From positions 4,340,001-4,404,000 of the forward strand of contig JAJQJQ010000013.1 in NCBI GenBank assembly GCA_028622995.1: 64,000 nt of DNA. Reading direction: 5' to 3'. This stretch comes from Panagrolaimus kolymaensis (lineage: Eukaryota; Nematoda; Chromadorea; Rhabditida; Panagrolaimidae). The notes under the pieces are model-generated. The model did no database searches. It was not told the DNA's origin and saw only the letters and a list, made by a program, of their open reading frames with translations. The position numbers and the translations under genes are program-made. How positions within the stretch are numbered: position 1 is the stretch's first letter; each line of letters opens with the position of its first letter. This document shows, piece by piece, positions 34,014 to 44,972 of this stretch.

Positions 34014-35251
34014 ATGTATTTTATAACCAAACAAAATCCAAATACCTTTTTGCTTGGAATTTATGAAAATAATGTTTATGCTTATGGATGTAAAAATGGA
34101 AAGCTTATAATTTATCATAAATGCATTTTCGATGCGGGTGAAATGGAAGAATTTTGGAACACTGGTTTACAAGTTCGTTCATGTACACAAAGTTGTTGTA
34201 AATGCTTACCCGTGGCTGGAGGAATTTTTGATACAAAAATTTGGATGATTTTTGCAGCAGAGGTTTGTATTTTTTGTTTAGGAGTAAAGTATTAAGAAAA
34301 AAAGGTCCTCGTGTTTTAGAAAAATTGTAATACCACTATTTTCGGTTTGTCACTTGATTGTTTATCTAAAGAATATTTCCTTTATCCAATTCTCCAAAGT
34401 AATTCCTTGCCATTAGAATCCCTGAAAAAATGGTGCAATAAAATTCATGGGTATACTATAACAGAATATAACTTAATAAATGGACGTCATGAATTGTTTA
34501 TTAAACCAATACGAGTTAAAAATAAAGATGAAATTATTGTAACCTATAAATTTACTATTGATGAAAAGTTAAAGCAAGGCCGACTTGGAAGTTGCTCGCA
34601 TTTGTGGGTTTATTCAAATTCACTATCAAATATAATATTTGGAAAAGAAAAACAAATATTTTATGTTAATGAAAAGAATGAAGGATTAATCACCCAGCTT
34701 AATATGCGTTATTTTGAAGATAAAAATATTATTTTACCCAACACATGTACTGATATCGCATTTTATCAAGGCAACGATGGAGAAACAAGATATTTATCTC
34801 GTTCAAAAATTTGTGATGATAAAATTAATATTGTATCTACTAAGATTCTACATAATGGAAATTCAGTTAGGTAAGGAATTCAGCTACTTTTCACGATAAT
34901 AGGAAAAAAATAACTTAATTTATATTTTTTAGCTTGGAAAAACAATTTTGTATCGAAGTTGATAAAAATTTTCCTTATTTTAGTATTACTCAAATTAATT
35001 TTTCTTCAAATTTTATTGCATTTTCAACTTCAGAGGGTATTGTGACAATTATTACTAGAATGCTAACACTTTCTGAAATTTCTTACGTTTCACTCATTCG
35101 TAGTCAAAAACAAATGAAAAAGAAAGCATGGTATCAAAAAATTACAAAAAATTTTCAATCTAGAAAATCTTCAAAAGAACCTTGGATGTCATTCAAATTT
35201 ATTAAAAATGCTTTAAACCTTCCAGATTCGTTTTCTTTGATTCATCCGTAA
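34014..35251 (+). CDS. beta-propeller-like protein, unrecognised
   Basis: Three exons (34014-34262, 34320-34870, 34933-35251) give 372 residues in frame. Several stretches look like propeller blades: LLGIYENNVYAYGCKNGKLI near the start, TDIAFYQGNDGETRYLS in the middle, and ITQINFSSNFIAFSTSEGIV toward the end, each a hydrophobic strand pair with a polar turn. A Cys-rich segment SCTQSCCKCLP lies around residue 62. The C-terminus is basic (KKKAWYQKITKNFQSRK). No family was identified; a WD40-like scaffold is the best guess. No signal peptide or membrane segment is visible. Confidence 0.6.
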
Positions 35252-35699
35252 AAATAAAAAATAAATGAAATTTAAAAAATAAAACAAATAGGGAAAAAAC
35301 ACAGTGCAGCCAAAAAAGCCTTTTGTGGTTGGATAAAAAAGGAGTAATCGGAAAAAAATAGAGAAGAAAACAGGTCTACTATATAAAGAAATAATCGAGC
35401 ATCTTCTTTTTTTTATCACTTTTCTTTTTCTTTAAAATTAGATCAACAATGAATGTGCTCATTTAAAAAAAGAGAGGATAGACGATCATTTTTGTCCGAA
35501 CTCCTTGTACCACAAATCAAGAAATTAGGTTATCGAATTAAAAAAAGAATGAAGAAAAAGAAACGCAAAGCGTGTTATTTATTTTTTTAGTTTTTTAGCT
35601 CTCTTCTTTTTTTGAATATTTTATTCATTTTTTTTAGCATTTGTTCAAAAAAATTTAAATGGGTTTCTAAACTTTCACAGGAGATCAAGAAAAAATAGT

Positions 35700-36150
35700 C
35701 AAGTCGCAAACAAAATTGAAAGCAGTAATTGACTTTTCAAGGAAATTGGCACCCAAGAAATTCGAGATAGGGCAAAAAGTTCTGGTTTGGGTGGATCATT
35801 TATTTGCTTTCGGGCATAGAAAACGAGTTTTCGAACAAATATCATGATCAGTGTTGTGTCGGAGCGCTCCGGAGCGCCCGGAGCCAAAATCAAAATATTG
35901 GCTCCGCCCAATTTTTTTTATCCAGAATTATACTTCATTGTTAGTAGATGCATACCCTTCTATCAGATTGCCCCGGAGCTTATCAAGCTCCAGCGTACTC
36001 CGAGCCGGAGCCCGCCCGGAGCTGGCTCCGCTCCGCTCCGGAGCGCTCCGACACAACACTGATTCATGATCCGTTTAAATTTATCCGAGTGCACCGTAAG
36101 AATAAACATATTGAAAATTGAAAATGAACTCACTATGATAAAATGAAGCT
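35700..36150 (+). pseudogene. LTR-retroelement integrase C-terminal relic, split by MITE
   Basis: Upstream of the foldback element the plus strand reads SRKLAPKKFEIGQKVLVWVD and then HRKRVFEQIS. Downstream it continues PFKFIRVHRKNKHIEN. This is the pattern of the small barrel at the end of Ty3- or BEL-type integrases (kFkiGdkVlvw ... kr..W.GPFki..v...n). The frame has a stop at the insertion and after KHIEN, and no protease, RT or LTR was found nearby. It is a dead fragment. Confidence 0.5.
35847..36063. mobile_element. GGAGCG-rich MITE inserted in retroelement relic
   Basis: Inverted ends ATCAGTGTTGTGTCGGAGCG and reverse complement. Interior arms are GGAGCGCTCCGGAGC repeats around an AT-rich centre. 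The flanks are TCATG on both sides, and the uninterrupted site would read ATATCATGATCCG, consistent with a 5-bp target duplication (a longer, imperfect one is possible). The CAGTG terminus could be hAT or another cut-and-paste family. Confidence 0.75.
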
Positions 36151-36665
36151 GTATTAGGATCAAGAGCCGTATATCGAAGAACTATAAAGAGCAACTTTTT
36201 TTTTGTTCAATCATAACAAATTTCAAAACCAAAAAAAGGTTATCATGAAACAACGTAATGGCTCAGCAAATAACCCCCGTAGTCGTCAATTTGGACATGA
36301 CACTTATTTTCATCCAGATACAGCGTTTACCCTACGAAAAGGTTTTCAACTCCACTTCGATGTATGTAGATTTTTGTTTTTCACACTTTTTTTAAAAGTG
36401 GTACGCACCAATATCTTCTTGCGGTACATATTTTATGAGTTGGTTGTCTTTATTTATTTATTTAATTGGGACAGAACTCGTAATGAATTATTCTGAACGA
36501 CACACTGCGGGAATTAGTCAACGGTTGGAGCTCGCAGTTTTATGATTCGGTCACATGTGAAGTTATTTCCCCATTCAACCTGTTCAACCGTGAAAAAAGT
36601 AAAACGATCAAAAAAAATTTTCTAAACTTTTTAAATAAATTTCTTTATATTTATTTTAAAAAAAG

Positions 36666-38159
36666 ATGAGCGTAAAATCAGAAATTGAATTTTCTATTAA
36701 ATTATTAAATATGTTAGATTCTTGTAATAATAAACCAATCATTTATTCTCCAGCATCGATTTTAAATTCTTTGGCAATTATTTATGTTGGGACTGATGGA
36801 ATAACAGCAGAAAAACTTGGTAAAGTAATTGGTGGAGGTAAAAAATTAATTATAATTTATTTTAATATTCCCCCATTATTTAATTATTTTTTAGAAAAAT
36901 GGTGTGCTTCTGAAATAATAGAATATTACTCAAACTTTGAAAAATATTGTCAATCCATAAATAATAAAAATGGTGATGATGAAAGTATTATGGTTTATAA
37001 ATTGTTATTTTCGAATCAATTATTTCTTTCAAAAAAAACTGCTGCTTTCAAGTTTTGGAAAAATTATGGTTAATAAGTTTGATAGTCAACAATTCGAGCA
37101 AGTTGATTTTTCCAACAAAACCGAAACTGCCGATGTAAGTCCAAAAAAGGTGCTTTTTAAGACATAGTTTGAGAATCACTTTTTTTTTAGAAAATTAATA
37201 ACTTTGTAAGCGAAAAAACTGAAAATTTTATTAAAAAGATTGTATCAGAAAATGATATGAATGATTTGGTTAATATATTTATTATAAATGCTTTATGCTT
37301 TATTGGAGAATGGCAAGAAAAATTTGATGATCCATTTATCGGTAAATTTTATTCTTCCTATTCATCCGCAGTTAAAGAAATTGAAATGATGTCGCGAGAA
37401 GGTGGATTATTTTGGAATTTGACTAAAGGTGTAGATTGGAAATGTCTTGGAATACCATACAAAACTAGAAGATCTTGGCTTCACATTATTTTACCAAACA
37501 AAAATGATGGATTGCCTGAATTAATAAAAAAAATGGATTACGATTTTATTGAAAAATGCATAAAGACGTAAGTTTTTTGGGAGGCGGCGATAAATTATAT
37601 TTTATTCAAACAAACTTAATAAAAGGAAAATATTTATTTATAAAGTGTACCCGTTTATTTTTTTAATTTTGATAAAATTATTATACTTTTTTTAATTTAT
37701 CAACTATTTTTATTACCTTTTAAGTAAACCTATTTGTTTTGTGCTCGCAACCATCCCAACATTTGAAATCCAATATGAGATAAAGTTGGAAGAGAATCTG
37801 AAAGCATTGGGATTAACCGATTTATTTTTTGGAGGTCATGGAATAAATAAAATGTTTGAAAAGCCACATTTTGTTGATTCCGCTATCCATAAAGCAGGAA
37901 TAAAGGTTAGTGATAAAAAATATGAGCTAAAATTCGACTTTTAAATATTTATCACAAAAAAAATATAATGCTTTTTTTATAGTTGGATCAATATGGAACC
38001 TTTGGATATTCAGCTTCCGCAATGAGCGGAAAACTTGAAGCTGATTTTGAATATGAACCATTTATTGCTGATCATCCTTTTGTTTACTTTGTGACATTGG
38101 TCGATGATGGAAAACCTGAAACTTTAAAAAGTTTTTTACTCATGGGAACATTTTGGTAA
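36666..38159 (+). pseudogene. serpin with a single frameshift
   Basis: Five exons (36666-36837, 36895-37134, 37191-37567, 37725-37905, 37983-38159) cover a whole serpin. Landmarks are YSPASILNSLAIIYVGT (helix B), NQLFLSKK, the QVDF strand, NALCFIGEW, PTFEIQYEIKLEENLKALG and the closing FIADHPFVYFV. The exon total is one base more than a multiple of three, and the frame breaks near 37060 (after FKFW; it resumes at MVNKFDSQQFE). Removing one T or A there restores about 381 residues. The reactive loop has normal length, but its hinge (GTFGYSASAM) has bulky Phe and Tyr, unlike inhibitory serpins. No signal peptide. It is either a recent pseudogene, a sequencing indel, or a non-inhibitory serpin. 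Confidence 0.75.
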
Positions 38160-38884
38160 TTTTATTTTAATATTTTTTTCCTTCTTATTTGTCCATATTA
38201 ATAAGTTATGGTTGATTTTTATCAATTTCAACCCTAGTTTTTTTTTATTTCATAGAGGTGCATGTCAATGAAGTTATATCAATCAACAAAAAATTGGTTT
38301 TTAAAATTTTTTAATATGTCATCAATGAAAATGGAAATCTATAAATTAAAATTTAATTTAATTTTTTAATAAGCGCTAAAATAAAACATAATAAAAATAA
38401 AGAAACTTGACAACTTTTTGTTTAACATCAACGTTAGGAGTGAATCGTAACTCGAAGAAAATGGAAAAAATTGAAACCAAAAAGACAAAATTTGTAGTTT
38501 TACTTTTGATAAAAATTAAAGGTGTCATTAAAAAAAAGAAGACATGTCGGGGAAGAAAATGAAGAAAGACATGATGATTGCGCACTCCTCTTTATCCATT
38601 TACTTTCCTTTAGAAAAAAAATTAGCCTTAGATGTGCACAATTAAAAATAAAATTAACTCTTTTCTACTTCTAATGAACGAAAATTTTTAAAAGATTTCC
38701 AGACTTTTATTGACTTCGTGGTTAACAACTTTTATTGAATCCAAAAAAATAAGATTTCTAGACGTTTATTGAGTTACATCGAACCAAGTTCCCTCCTTTT
38801 TATTTTTTTCCATTATATGTATCTTTTTACTTTTTTAAAGGCGTAATATAAAATAGCACAAAAGTTTAAAAAAGTGTTAGAAAG
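38160..38884. other. spacer with diverged interspersed repeat
   Basis: 38265-38340 repeats the 31980-32045 sequence (TATCAATCAACAAAAAAT ... TATGTCATCAATGAAAAT), and similarity appears to continue weakly (GCGCA-TCCT near 38580 and 32330). No gene. Confidence 0.45.
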
Positions 38885-39978
38885 TTATCCTTCGTTATAA
38901 GGCTTTTTGCAAATGCTATACGTGGTAAAGCCACATGGAACATTTTTAAAGTCAACGATTTTATTACCAAGTCTGTAAATGAGTACACAAAGGTATGATG
39001 CATCATCATAAGGTAAGCCACTAGGCCATTTTGCATAATCAAATGGAGTATTATCTGTCCATTTCCAAGTTTTATGGTTATCATCTGAATGTAATCCCAG
39101 CCAAACAAAACGGCAATGTTGCATAAAAGTTATATCTATAAAAAATAAATAATCTGAAGATAAAAAAGAAAGAAAAAACTCACTATTAATAAATTGAAAC
39201 TCCGCTTCACTGTGAACTGAAGCTAAATGCGTTCCATAAGATTGACAATTTTTTTCTGATGCATTCCAACTTTGATTATTCATAAATACACCATAACAAT
39301 AACCTGTAAGTTGAAAGTATTCCCATCCAGTGGGACAGCCTTTGGTGTAATTTGTTGTCGATGCTATTGTTGTCGATGTTGTTGGATTTGTTGTGGGTAA
39401 AATAACTGGAGTACTAATCAAATTATTGGGAATTGCACAAACAAATGATTTAAATTTAAAACAATCTTGAGCGCTCCAATATCCATCTGCAGTTGATAAA
39501 GCAGTACAATTAGCTCCAGTTATATTCAAAGGTTCTCCTTGCTTCCAATCAGAATAATCAAAAGATGTATCATCTGTCCACGTCCAAGTTTTAGATATCA
39601 AAGTATTGGCGCCAATCCAAAAATCTTTTACAGAGCTTTGATGAAAATACTTTAAAGCTTCCTCTAAAAAAAGATATAATTGTCTTTAAATTTATTTTTT
39701 GAAAAGATAAAAAGGTAGCAAAAGCGCTTTTAGAGTACTTATTACTCTCTTTAAAACTAAAACTAACTAAACTTACGTCCTAAAATAACATTCGTAAAAG
39801 CATCATGAACAGAAGGCAAATGTCCACCTAAATTCCTGCAGGTTATTTCAGCATCTCCAAACCCGGTTTCATTCGAATTAAAAATTAAGCAAGTTGATTG
39901 CCATTCAAGGCTTCCATTTGGACAAACACTAATTGCAAAATGGAAATATAAAAAAAGGAGAATAAATCGACCAAGCAT
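38885..39978 (-). CDS. secreted protein with two C-type lectin domains
   Basis: Three exons (39777-39978, 39184-39663, 38885-39135) encode 310 residues. A signal peptide (ILLFLYFHFAIS) is followed by a first lectin domain with WQSTCLIF, CRNLGGHLPSVHD, FWIGA and the WTDDTSFDYSDWKQGEP strand. A Thr-rich linker (TTNPTTSTTIASTT) leads to a second domain with CPTGWEYF, CQSYGTHLASVHS, FVWLGLHSD and WTDNTPFDYAKWPSGLP. The calcium triads EPN/QPD are not classical (GEPLN in domain 1, GLPYDD in domain 2), so sugar binding is uncertain. It resembles nematode clec proteins, often induced by pathogens. Confidence 0.87.
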
Positions 39979-40779
39979 CTTATTTTGCTAAAAATATCTA
40001 ACACACAAAAGTATAGAAATAAAAGAAAAAAAGGGCCTTCTTTTTATATATTTGATGATAAGTGAGAAAAAAATCAATTGTTGATTAAAACAATTCATTT
40101 AACCTTTCTTCAAACTGAAGCAAGAAAACTTTGTGATTATTATTGATAAAACAAATACGTACGTCTTTTTTTCCGTTTAGTTGTAAGAATACATATTTTT
40201 TCAACAAAAAATATGTGACATCAGACAAAATTTAATTTAATCTTCTTTTTTTTGTACGTGCCTGTATGATTGTCCTCATAAATGTAAGCTCCATTGAATT
40301 GGTATTCTCAGGGAAAAAATAAATTATTGATTGCCATGTCAATGAGAAGAATGAATAACTTCCGCGCCAAACATTCATAAAAATTTGATTTTTCTATGCA
40401 ACGTTTTTTTTTGTGCTTTGTTTTATGACTTTAAATAATCCATTTTAGAATTTTTCTATAAATTCATAAGTTACCCTGGAAAGAATTACTATAATATTTT
40501 CAAAGACGAATGAATATTATGCAAGTAGCCTAAAAGCTGAGCGAGGTAAAAATTAGCAACTTTAAGAAGAAAAAAGAGACTTTTTTTTAGCACATAAAAA
40601 AAAGAGAAAAGTAAAGTTGGCATAAATCAAAGCATTATTTTGAATAAATGAAAATTATAAAAAGTGTTGAAGACGATGATGATTTATTTATTTTTTTGTT
40701 ACAAGAATACCAATATAAATACATAGCAATAAAATATGACTTTAAATTGAGCAATATTTGATTCAATCCATAAAGAATG
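39979..40779. other. gene-free spacer
   Basis: AT-rich sequence with the lectin promoter at its left edge and the 3' flank of the small membrane gene at its right. The frame at 40635-40835 overlaps the antisense-free 3' end and is not supported. No repeats noticed. Confidence 0.5.
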
Positions 40780-41498
40780 TTATTGTTCAGGACCATAAAC
40801 AACAAGAGGAGCACATGGAACAAAGAGCGAAGCAATTAAACCGAAGATAGGAAACATAAGAGAACTATAGCATTGTTTTGAGATTAATGGATTATAATCA
40901 GGACCTAAAAGTAAAACATTAGAAAATGAATGATTTCAAAAAATAAGTTGTTTTCGTGATGGTATATGTGGTGTATAAGACAACAAGAAAAATCTCTTAA
41001 AGCAATTTTTAACATAAAAACATACATTTTTCACTATAGCATTCTTGTGTTCCTTCAATCAAACATTCTTTACAATTACCCATGGAATCACATTGATACG
41101 AAATGAATATAATGTATGTTAAACCAAATATGAAGATAAGACCAGCGATGATTGCTCCAATCCAGAAGATGTCACGTTTTTCAGGATGATTAACAGCATA
41201 AACGAACGATCCACAAAGAATGATGAGTATCAGAGCTTTTACCATGTGAAAGAGAGCAAAGTTTTGTAACATAGTATTTAAGATCGATGAGAAGTTGTAA
41301 ATTGTAATAGCGTCAAATACAAAAACGATGAATGGTACAATAAGTAAACCAATAATCTAAAAAAGTAATACATATATTAAAAAAGTAAACAAAACAAAGG
41401 AAAAAACTCACTTTTTTGCAATTTACACTAATGCATTCTTCATTTGATGATGGTTTTTGTCGATCAAGGCGAACTGGAGCTGCTGATTCTTTAGCCAT
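40780..41498 (-). CDS. small four-TM protein, paralogue A
   Basis: Three exons (41412-41498, 41026-41356, 40780-40904) give 180 residues. The cytosolic-looking N-terminus is MAKESAAPVRLD. Four hydrophobic segments follow: LLIVPFIVFVFDAI, VKALILIILCGSFVYAV, IFWIGAIIAGLIFIFGLTYIIF and PIFGLIASLFVPC. A Cys-rich loop before the last segment holds six cysteines. It shares the start pattern, intron positions and the segment order with the genes at 42.2 and 56.6 kb. The family is not recognised; a small tetraspan-type membrane protein is a description, not a function. Confidence 0.75.
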
Positions 41499-42175
41499 TT
41501 AGGTATCTTCTTGACTTTGAAAAAAAGTTGAAATTAAATGATTGAAGTTTTGATTGACGATGATCACTTTCTTTTACGCAAAGTTGCTTTGAAACTGAAA
41601 TGAATGAAATTTTGTTTGACAAACACTTCCAAAAAAATGAATGAATAAAGTTTCATGCAAATTTCTATGTAAAAATGCAACTTTTTCGATGAAAAGGGTT
41701 TTTGCTAATAAAATGAAAAAAGTGCAAGGAACGCAAAAAAAAAGAGGCAATTTAACGACTTTTTTATAGACAAAAAAACATTTTTGAATTGGAATTTTAC
41801 CTTGAAAATCTTATAACTAATTTATTGTTAAACTTTTTTGTTTCCTTTTATACCAAAGAAAAAGAGTAATAAAGGGTTTATAACACGAAAAAAAGGATTC
41901 GATTTGAATAACAAAAGAGTTAAAAAATAATAATATAAAATTTTGGTTAACAACAATCATACTTCCCAAGCAACTATTTCTTACAAAAATTCAATGATAA
42001 ACATCTGTAATTAAGACAAATTAAAAAGATTGACATGAAACTAAACGAAAGATGTAAAAGTTTAAGGCTTTATTTTATTACAAAAAAGAAGAATACACAT
42101 ACATTGCAATAAAAGAATATACAACATTAAAACCAAGCAAAATACATAAATTCATTTCAAGGATGTGTTCGTTCA
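41499..42175. other. spacer between tandem membrane-protein genes
   Basis: Holds the promoter of paralogue A and the 3' flank of paralogue B. AT-rich; no element recognised. Confidence 0.5.
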
Positions 42176-42829
42176 TCATTGGTACTTGATCAAGTAGTAA
42201 ATAAGAAAAGTCCAAATTGTAGATAAAAACATCAAAAATAAAGAAGCAGCAGGAAAACTAATTAAATTGGTGCAGTAATGTTTTGGTAGAGGTTTAATGG
42301 TGCCTAAAACGTAATAAGTTAATCAAATAACAAAATCAAAAAATAGAAACATACCATTTTCGTATCTTGAGTAGCATTGGTTGTCAACGATAAATAAAAT
42401 CATAACCAAGTCCAAAATGAATAAAATTCCAAAAACAATTGAAGCAATTTTCATAATGTAAAGCTTTCGTGGAACGCGAGCAACATACAGGAGTAAACAT
42501 ACAAGGATAACCAAAATGAAAGTTTCGACCATATAGAAATAAGAATATTCTTTCACTTCGTTGAGATAAATAATCCAACCATTTTGGATAAATTTGCTTA
42601 CAAGAGAAGAAATAAGCTGAAGATGAAAAAATATTATACGAGAAAAATATTTTTAACATACCATATACGAAACGAAAGAAGTACTGCAACATCCATCAGA
42701 GTTTCCATTTCCATTGTTTCTTCGTCGTCGTCGGTTTGAAGGATGATGATTTGGTGGATTTAATGGTCTTGTTTGTTGGTGTTCTTCTTGATGATCAACG
42801 ACAATAGGAGCAGCGATTGATGAAGCCAT
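42176..42829 (-). CDS. small four-TM protein, paralogue B
   Basis: Three exons (42662-42829, 42355-42616, 42176-42303) give 185 residues from ATG 42829. The N-terminus MASSIAAPIVVDHQEEH is close to MALPTAAAPIVIDQKQE of paralogue C at 57.4 kb. A basic NRRRRRNNG stretch and a CC pair precede the first membrane segment. Later segments include FILVILVCLLLYV, IVFGILFILDLVMILFIV and AASLFLMFLSTIWTFLIY. A CYSRYENG loop precedes the last intron. Arranged in tandem with paralogue A. Function unknown. Confidence 0.78.
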
Positions 42830-43188
42830 TCTTTCTTTTGCAAATTTTCTTTGATGATGAAATGAAAAAAAAAACACGCAAAGCAATGAAACTTTGATTT
42901 TTGAAACAGACAAATAAGTTGAAAAATTTTGTGACTTAGAATTTATACAAATTTATTTTCTTGCAAAGTTTATTTTTTTTCACATGTAAGTCATTTCATC
43001 GAAGTAATTTCAAATTTTTAATTCAAAATTTTTTCTCGTGGTTCTACGAGATTGTTTTCACTCTAAACTTATCTATTGATAAATTTTATTATAAAATTTA
43101 TTAATTTTGTTTGCTTTGATTTCTTAAAATAAAACCGTGGGAAAAATTTGTATTGTTTTGTTACATCTCGAGATTTTGCTTAAAAAAT
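42830..43188. other. gene-free spacer
   Basis: Short AT-rich stretch containing the promoter of paralogue B and the cellulase 3' flank. Nothing else seen. Confidence 0.5.
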
Positions 43189-44221
43189 TTAACACGAAAC
43201 TCCATTATTTTGATTGGTTAATTTATTTTTAACAAATTGTCCCGATGGTGTTGTTTTCGAGCTATCTCCAACTTGTTGAGCTGTGGTTCCTGGCTTCAAT
43301 GCGGCTGAACCTTCATCTTTATCAGCGATGGACCAATTAATATAACTTATTTTATTTGAATCCAAATAATTCCACCATAAATTTGATTCATTTGTATCCA
43401 CTCCACCATTGCCATCAGCATTAACTGTGCCATATTCGGTAACAAAAAGAGTAATATTTTTATTTATGGCTATTGTGGCTCGATCTCGAAGATCTTGTTT
43501 ATGGGTTCCAGCATAATAATGAAGAGTGTAAGCAATATTATTATAATTTGTTATTGGATCATTTGCAGCTTCGTCAACATATTGAGACCAATTTGGAGTT
43601 CCAACAACGATAACATTATTTGGGTCATTGGCTCGAATGGCTGCAATCACGGCTTGATGATATGGCTAAAAAATGGATTTTATAATTAAAAGATCCAGAA
43701 ATACATATATTTTACTCGACATTCATTGAAAATGAAAGTTTTTTAATCCGAAAATGGTTCAAAAAATGACAAAGTTTTTTGTATCTCCAATCAAAATTAT
43801 TTTAGGTTTCTGTTTCTAATATTTTTTGAGAAAAACATTTAGCAATTTTTGATGTTTTGCAAGAAAGAAGTTTGAGTTCATAAAAATGAATTTTTCATTT
43901 ATTTTTTAATTCGGTATTTAATTTTTTTCCGCATATTTTAAATTAGCATATTTTTTTCTTGTTTTAGCTAACCTCTTTTTTTGTTGCTTTATCGATTTTG
44001 AAAAAATAATTGCCTTCGACTTTTTGGTAAATTTTCAACCTTTTCATAAAATAAACTTACTTTTAAAACGCTTGACCATGAAACTTGTAAAGGTTCGTTA
44101 AAAGTTTCATAAATGATATTAGGATAATTACCATATTTCTGGGAGATATTTGTAAAGAATTCAATTGCTTGATTTTGATGATATTGGCCGTTATGGTCAT
44201 GCCAATCAACAAATGAAAGTT
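43189..44221 (-). pseudogene. GH5_2-type cellulase, 5'-truncated
   Basis: Two exons (44061-44221, 43189-43665) encode about 212 residues of a beta-1,4-endoglucanase. The sequence runs from FVDWHDHNG through the acid/base motif IYETFNEPLQ, NDPNNVIVVGTPNWSQ, AYTLHYYAGTHKQ and the nucleophile motif FVTEYGTVNADGNGGVD to INWSIADKDEG. This is the signature of the GH5 subfamily 2 enzymes that clade IV nematodes acquired from bacteria, where they degrade plant or microbial cellulose. The first exon begins in phase 2 after an acceptor, but no upstream exon for the missing first ~100 residues (barrel strands 1-3, signal peptide) is visible up to the next gene at 44973. It is therefore probably a truncated copy. 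Confidence 0.8.
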
Positions 44222-44972
44222 CTTTGAAATGCAAAAAGGATAAGGAAAAAAAGAAAAAAGTTGTGTAAAAATTTTTGTTGCAACAAAAAAATGGTTGAAG
44301 CATGATTGAAAATAATCCGTGTAAGAGCGCAAATAAATAATGTTGCTTTCATTTTTTTGTTGCTAAACTGCTTTGTTTGAAACTTTTGTTGTTGCTCATT
44401 TTTTATGATACTTTCAACTTTTTATCAAATTAGTTTTCAATCATTTGTTTTTTGCTTTCTTATTTGAATTAATATTGTAAGCAACTAAAATAGCTCTTCT
44501 GCTTCTTTAATCAGCAGCTTTACCAATAGGATGAACAATGGGATGGGTGCAAAAGCTGGTTAATGTTAGAAAAAATTGTAGCGAAAACAATTTATTATGT
44601 GATTGACGAAATTTACATTTACTATATTTTTAATTCAAAAACTTGTTAGGTTGTTAGATGGCACAGGTGCGAAAGAAATAGTAAATAAAGCAAGTAGTAA
44701 CATATTTTTTTGATTTTATGGCTGGGTGGCGGCAACATTAAACTGCAAATGTATTACCATCACTTTGTATTATAGTAATAATGTTTCCTGAAGTCATCAT
44801 TATTATCAATGGCAATCATACTTACAATGTGGCATTTTCTAATATGTTTACAAATCAAATTAATAAAAACGTTATCGCATGCAAAATTTCTATTTACAAA
44901 TTTCAGAATTTTATTTTACAAAATGGAAAATAAAAGAAAGTAATAACATAATGTTTATATAAACACAACGAT
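44222..44972. other. spacer with possible rearrangement breakpoint
   Basis: No coding exon. At 44338-44450 the plus strand resembles 55090-55195, the 5' flank of the F-box-like gene at 55219 (TTGTTTGAAACTTTTGTTG, then ATCAACTTTT-like and AAATT-GTTTTCA-TC runs). Here it is not followed by such a gene and abuts the truncated cellulase, suggesting a breakpoint. Confidence 0.45.

Larger units (their letters stand above)
35252..36665. other. spacer with retroelement relic and diverged repeat
   Basis: 35270-35690 includes a diverged copy of the repeat also seen at 32.3-32.6 kb. 35695-36150 holds an integrase-like relic interrupted by a foldback element. 36203-36400 has short frames that may also be retroelement debris. 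No intact gene. Confidence 0.5.

Noticed and set aside
35844..36163. Overlapping frames on both strands with Pro/Ser/Arg-rich text
   Set aside because: Product of the GGAGCGCTCC repeats of the inserted element.
44747..44790. ATTACCATCAC...TATAGTAAT as another 47-bp hairpin copy
   Set aside because: Ends do not match GAnAGTAAY/RTTACTnTC, the length is shorter and it is not in an intron.
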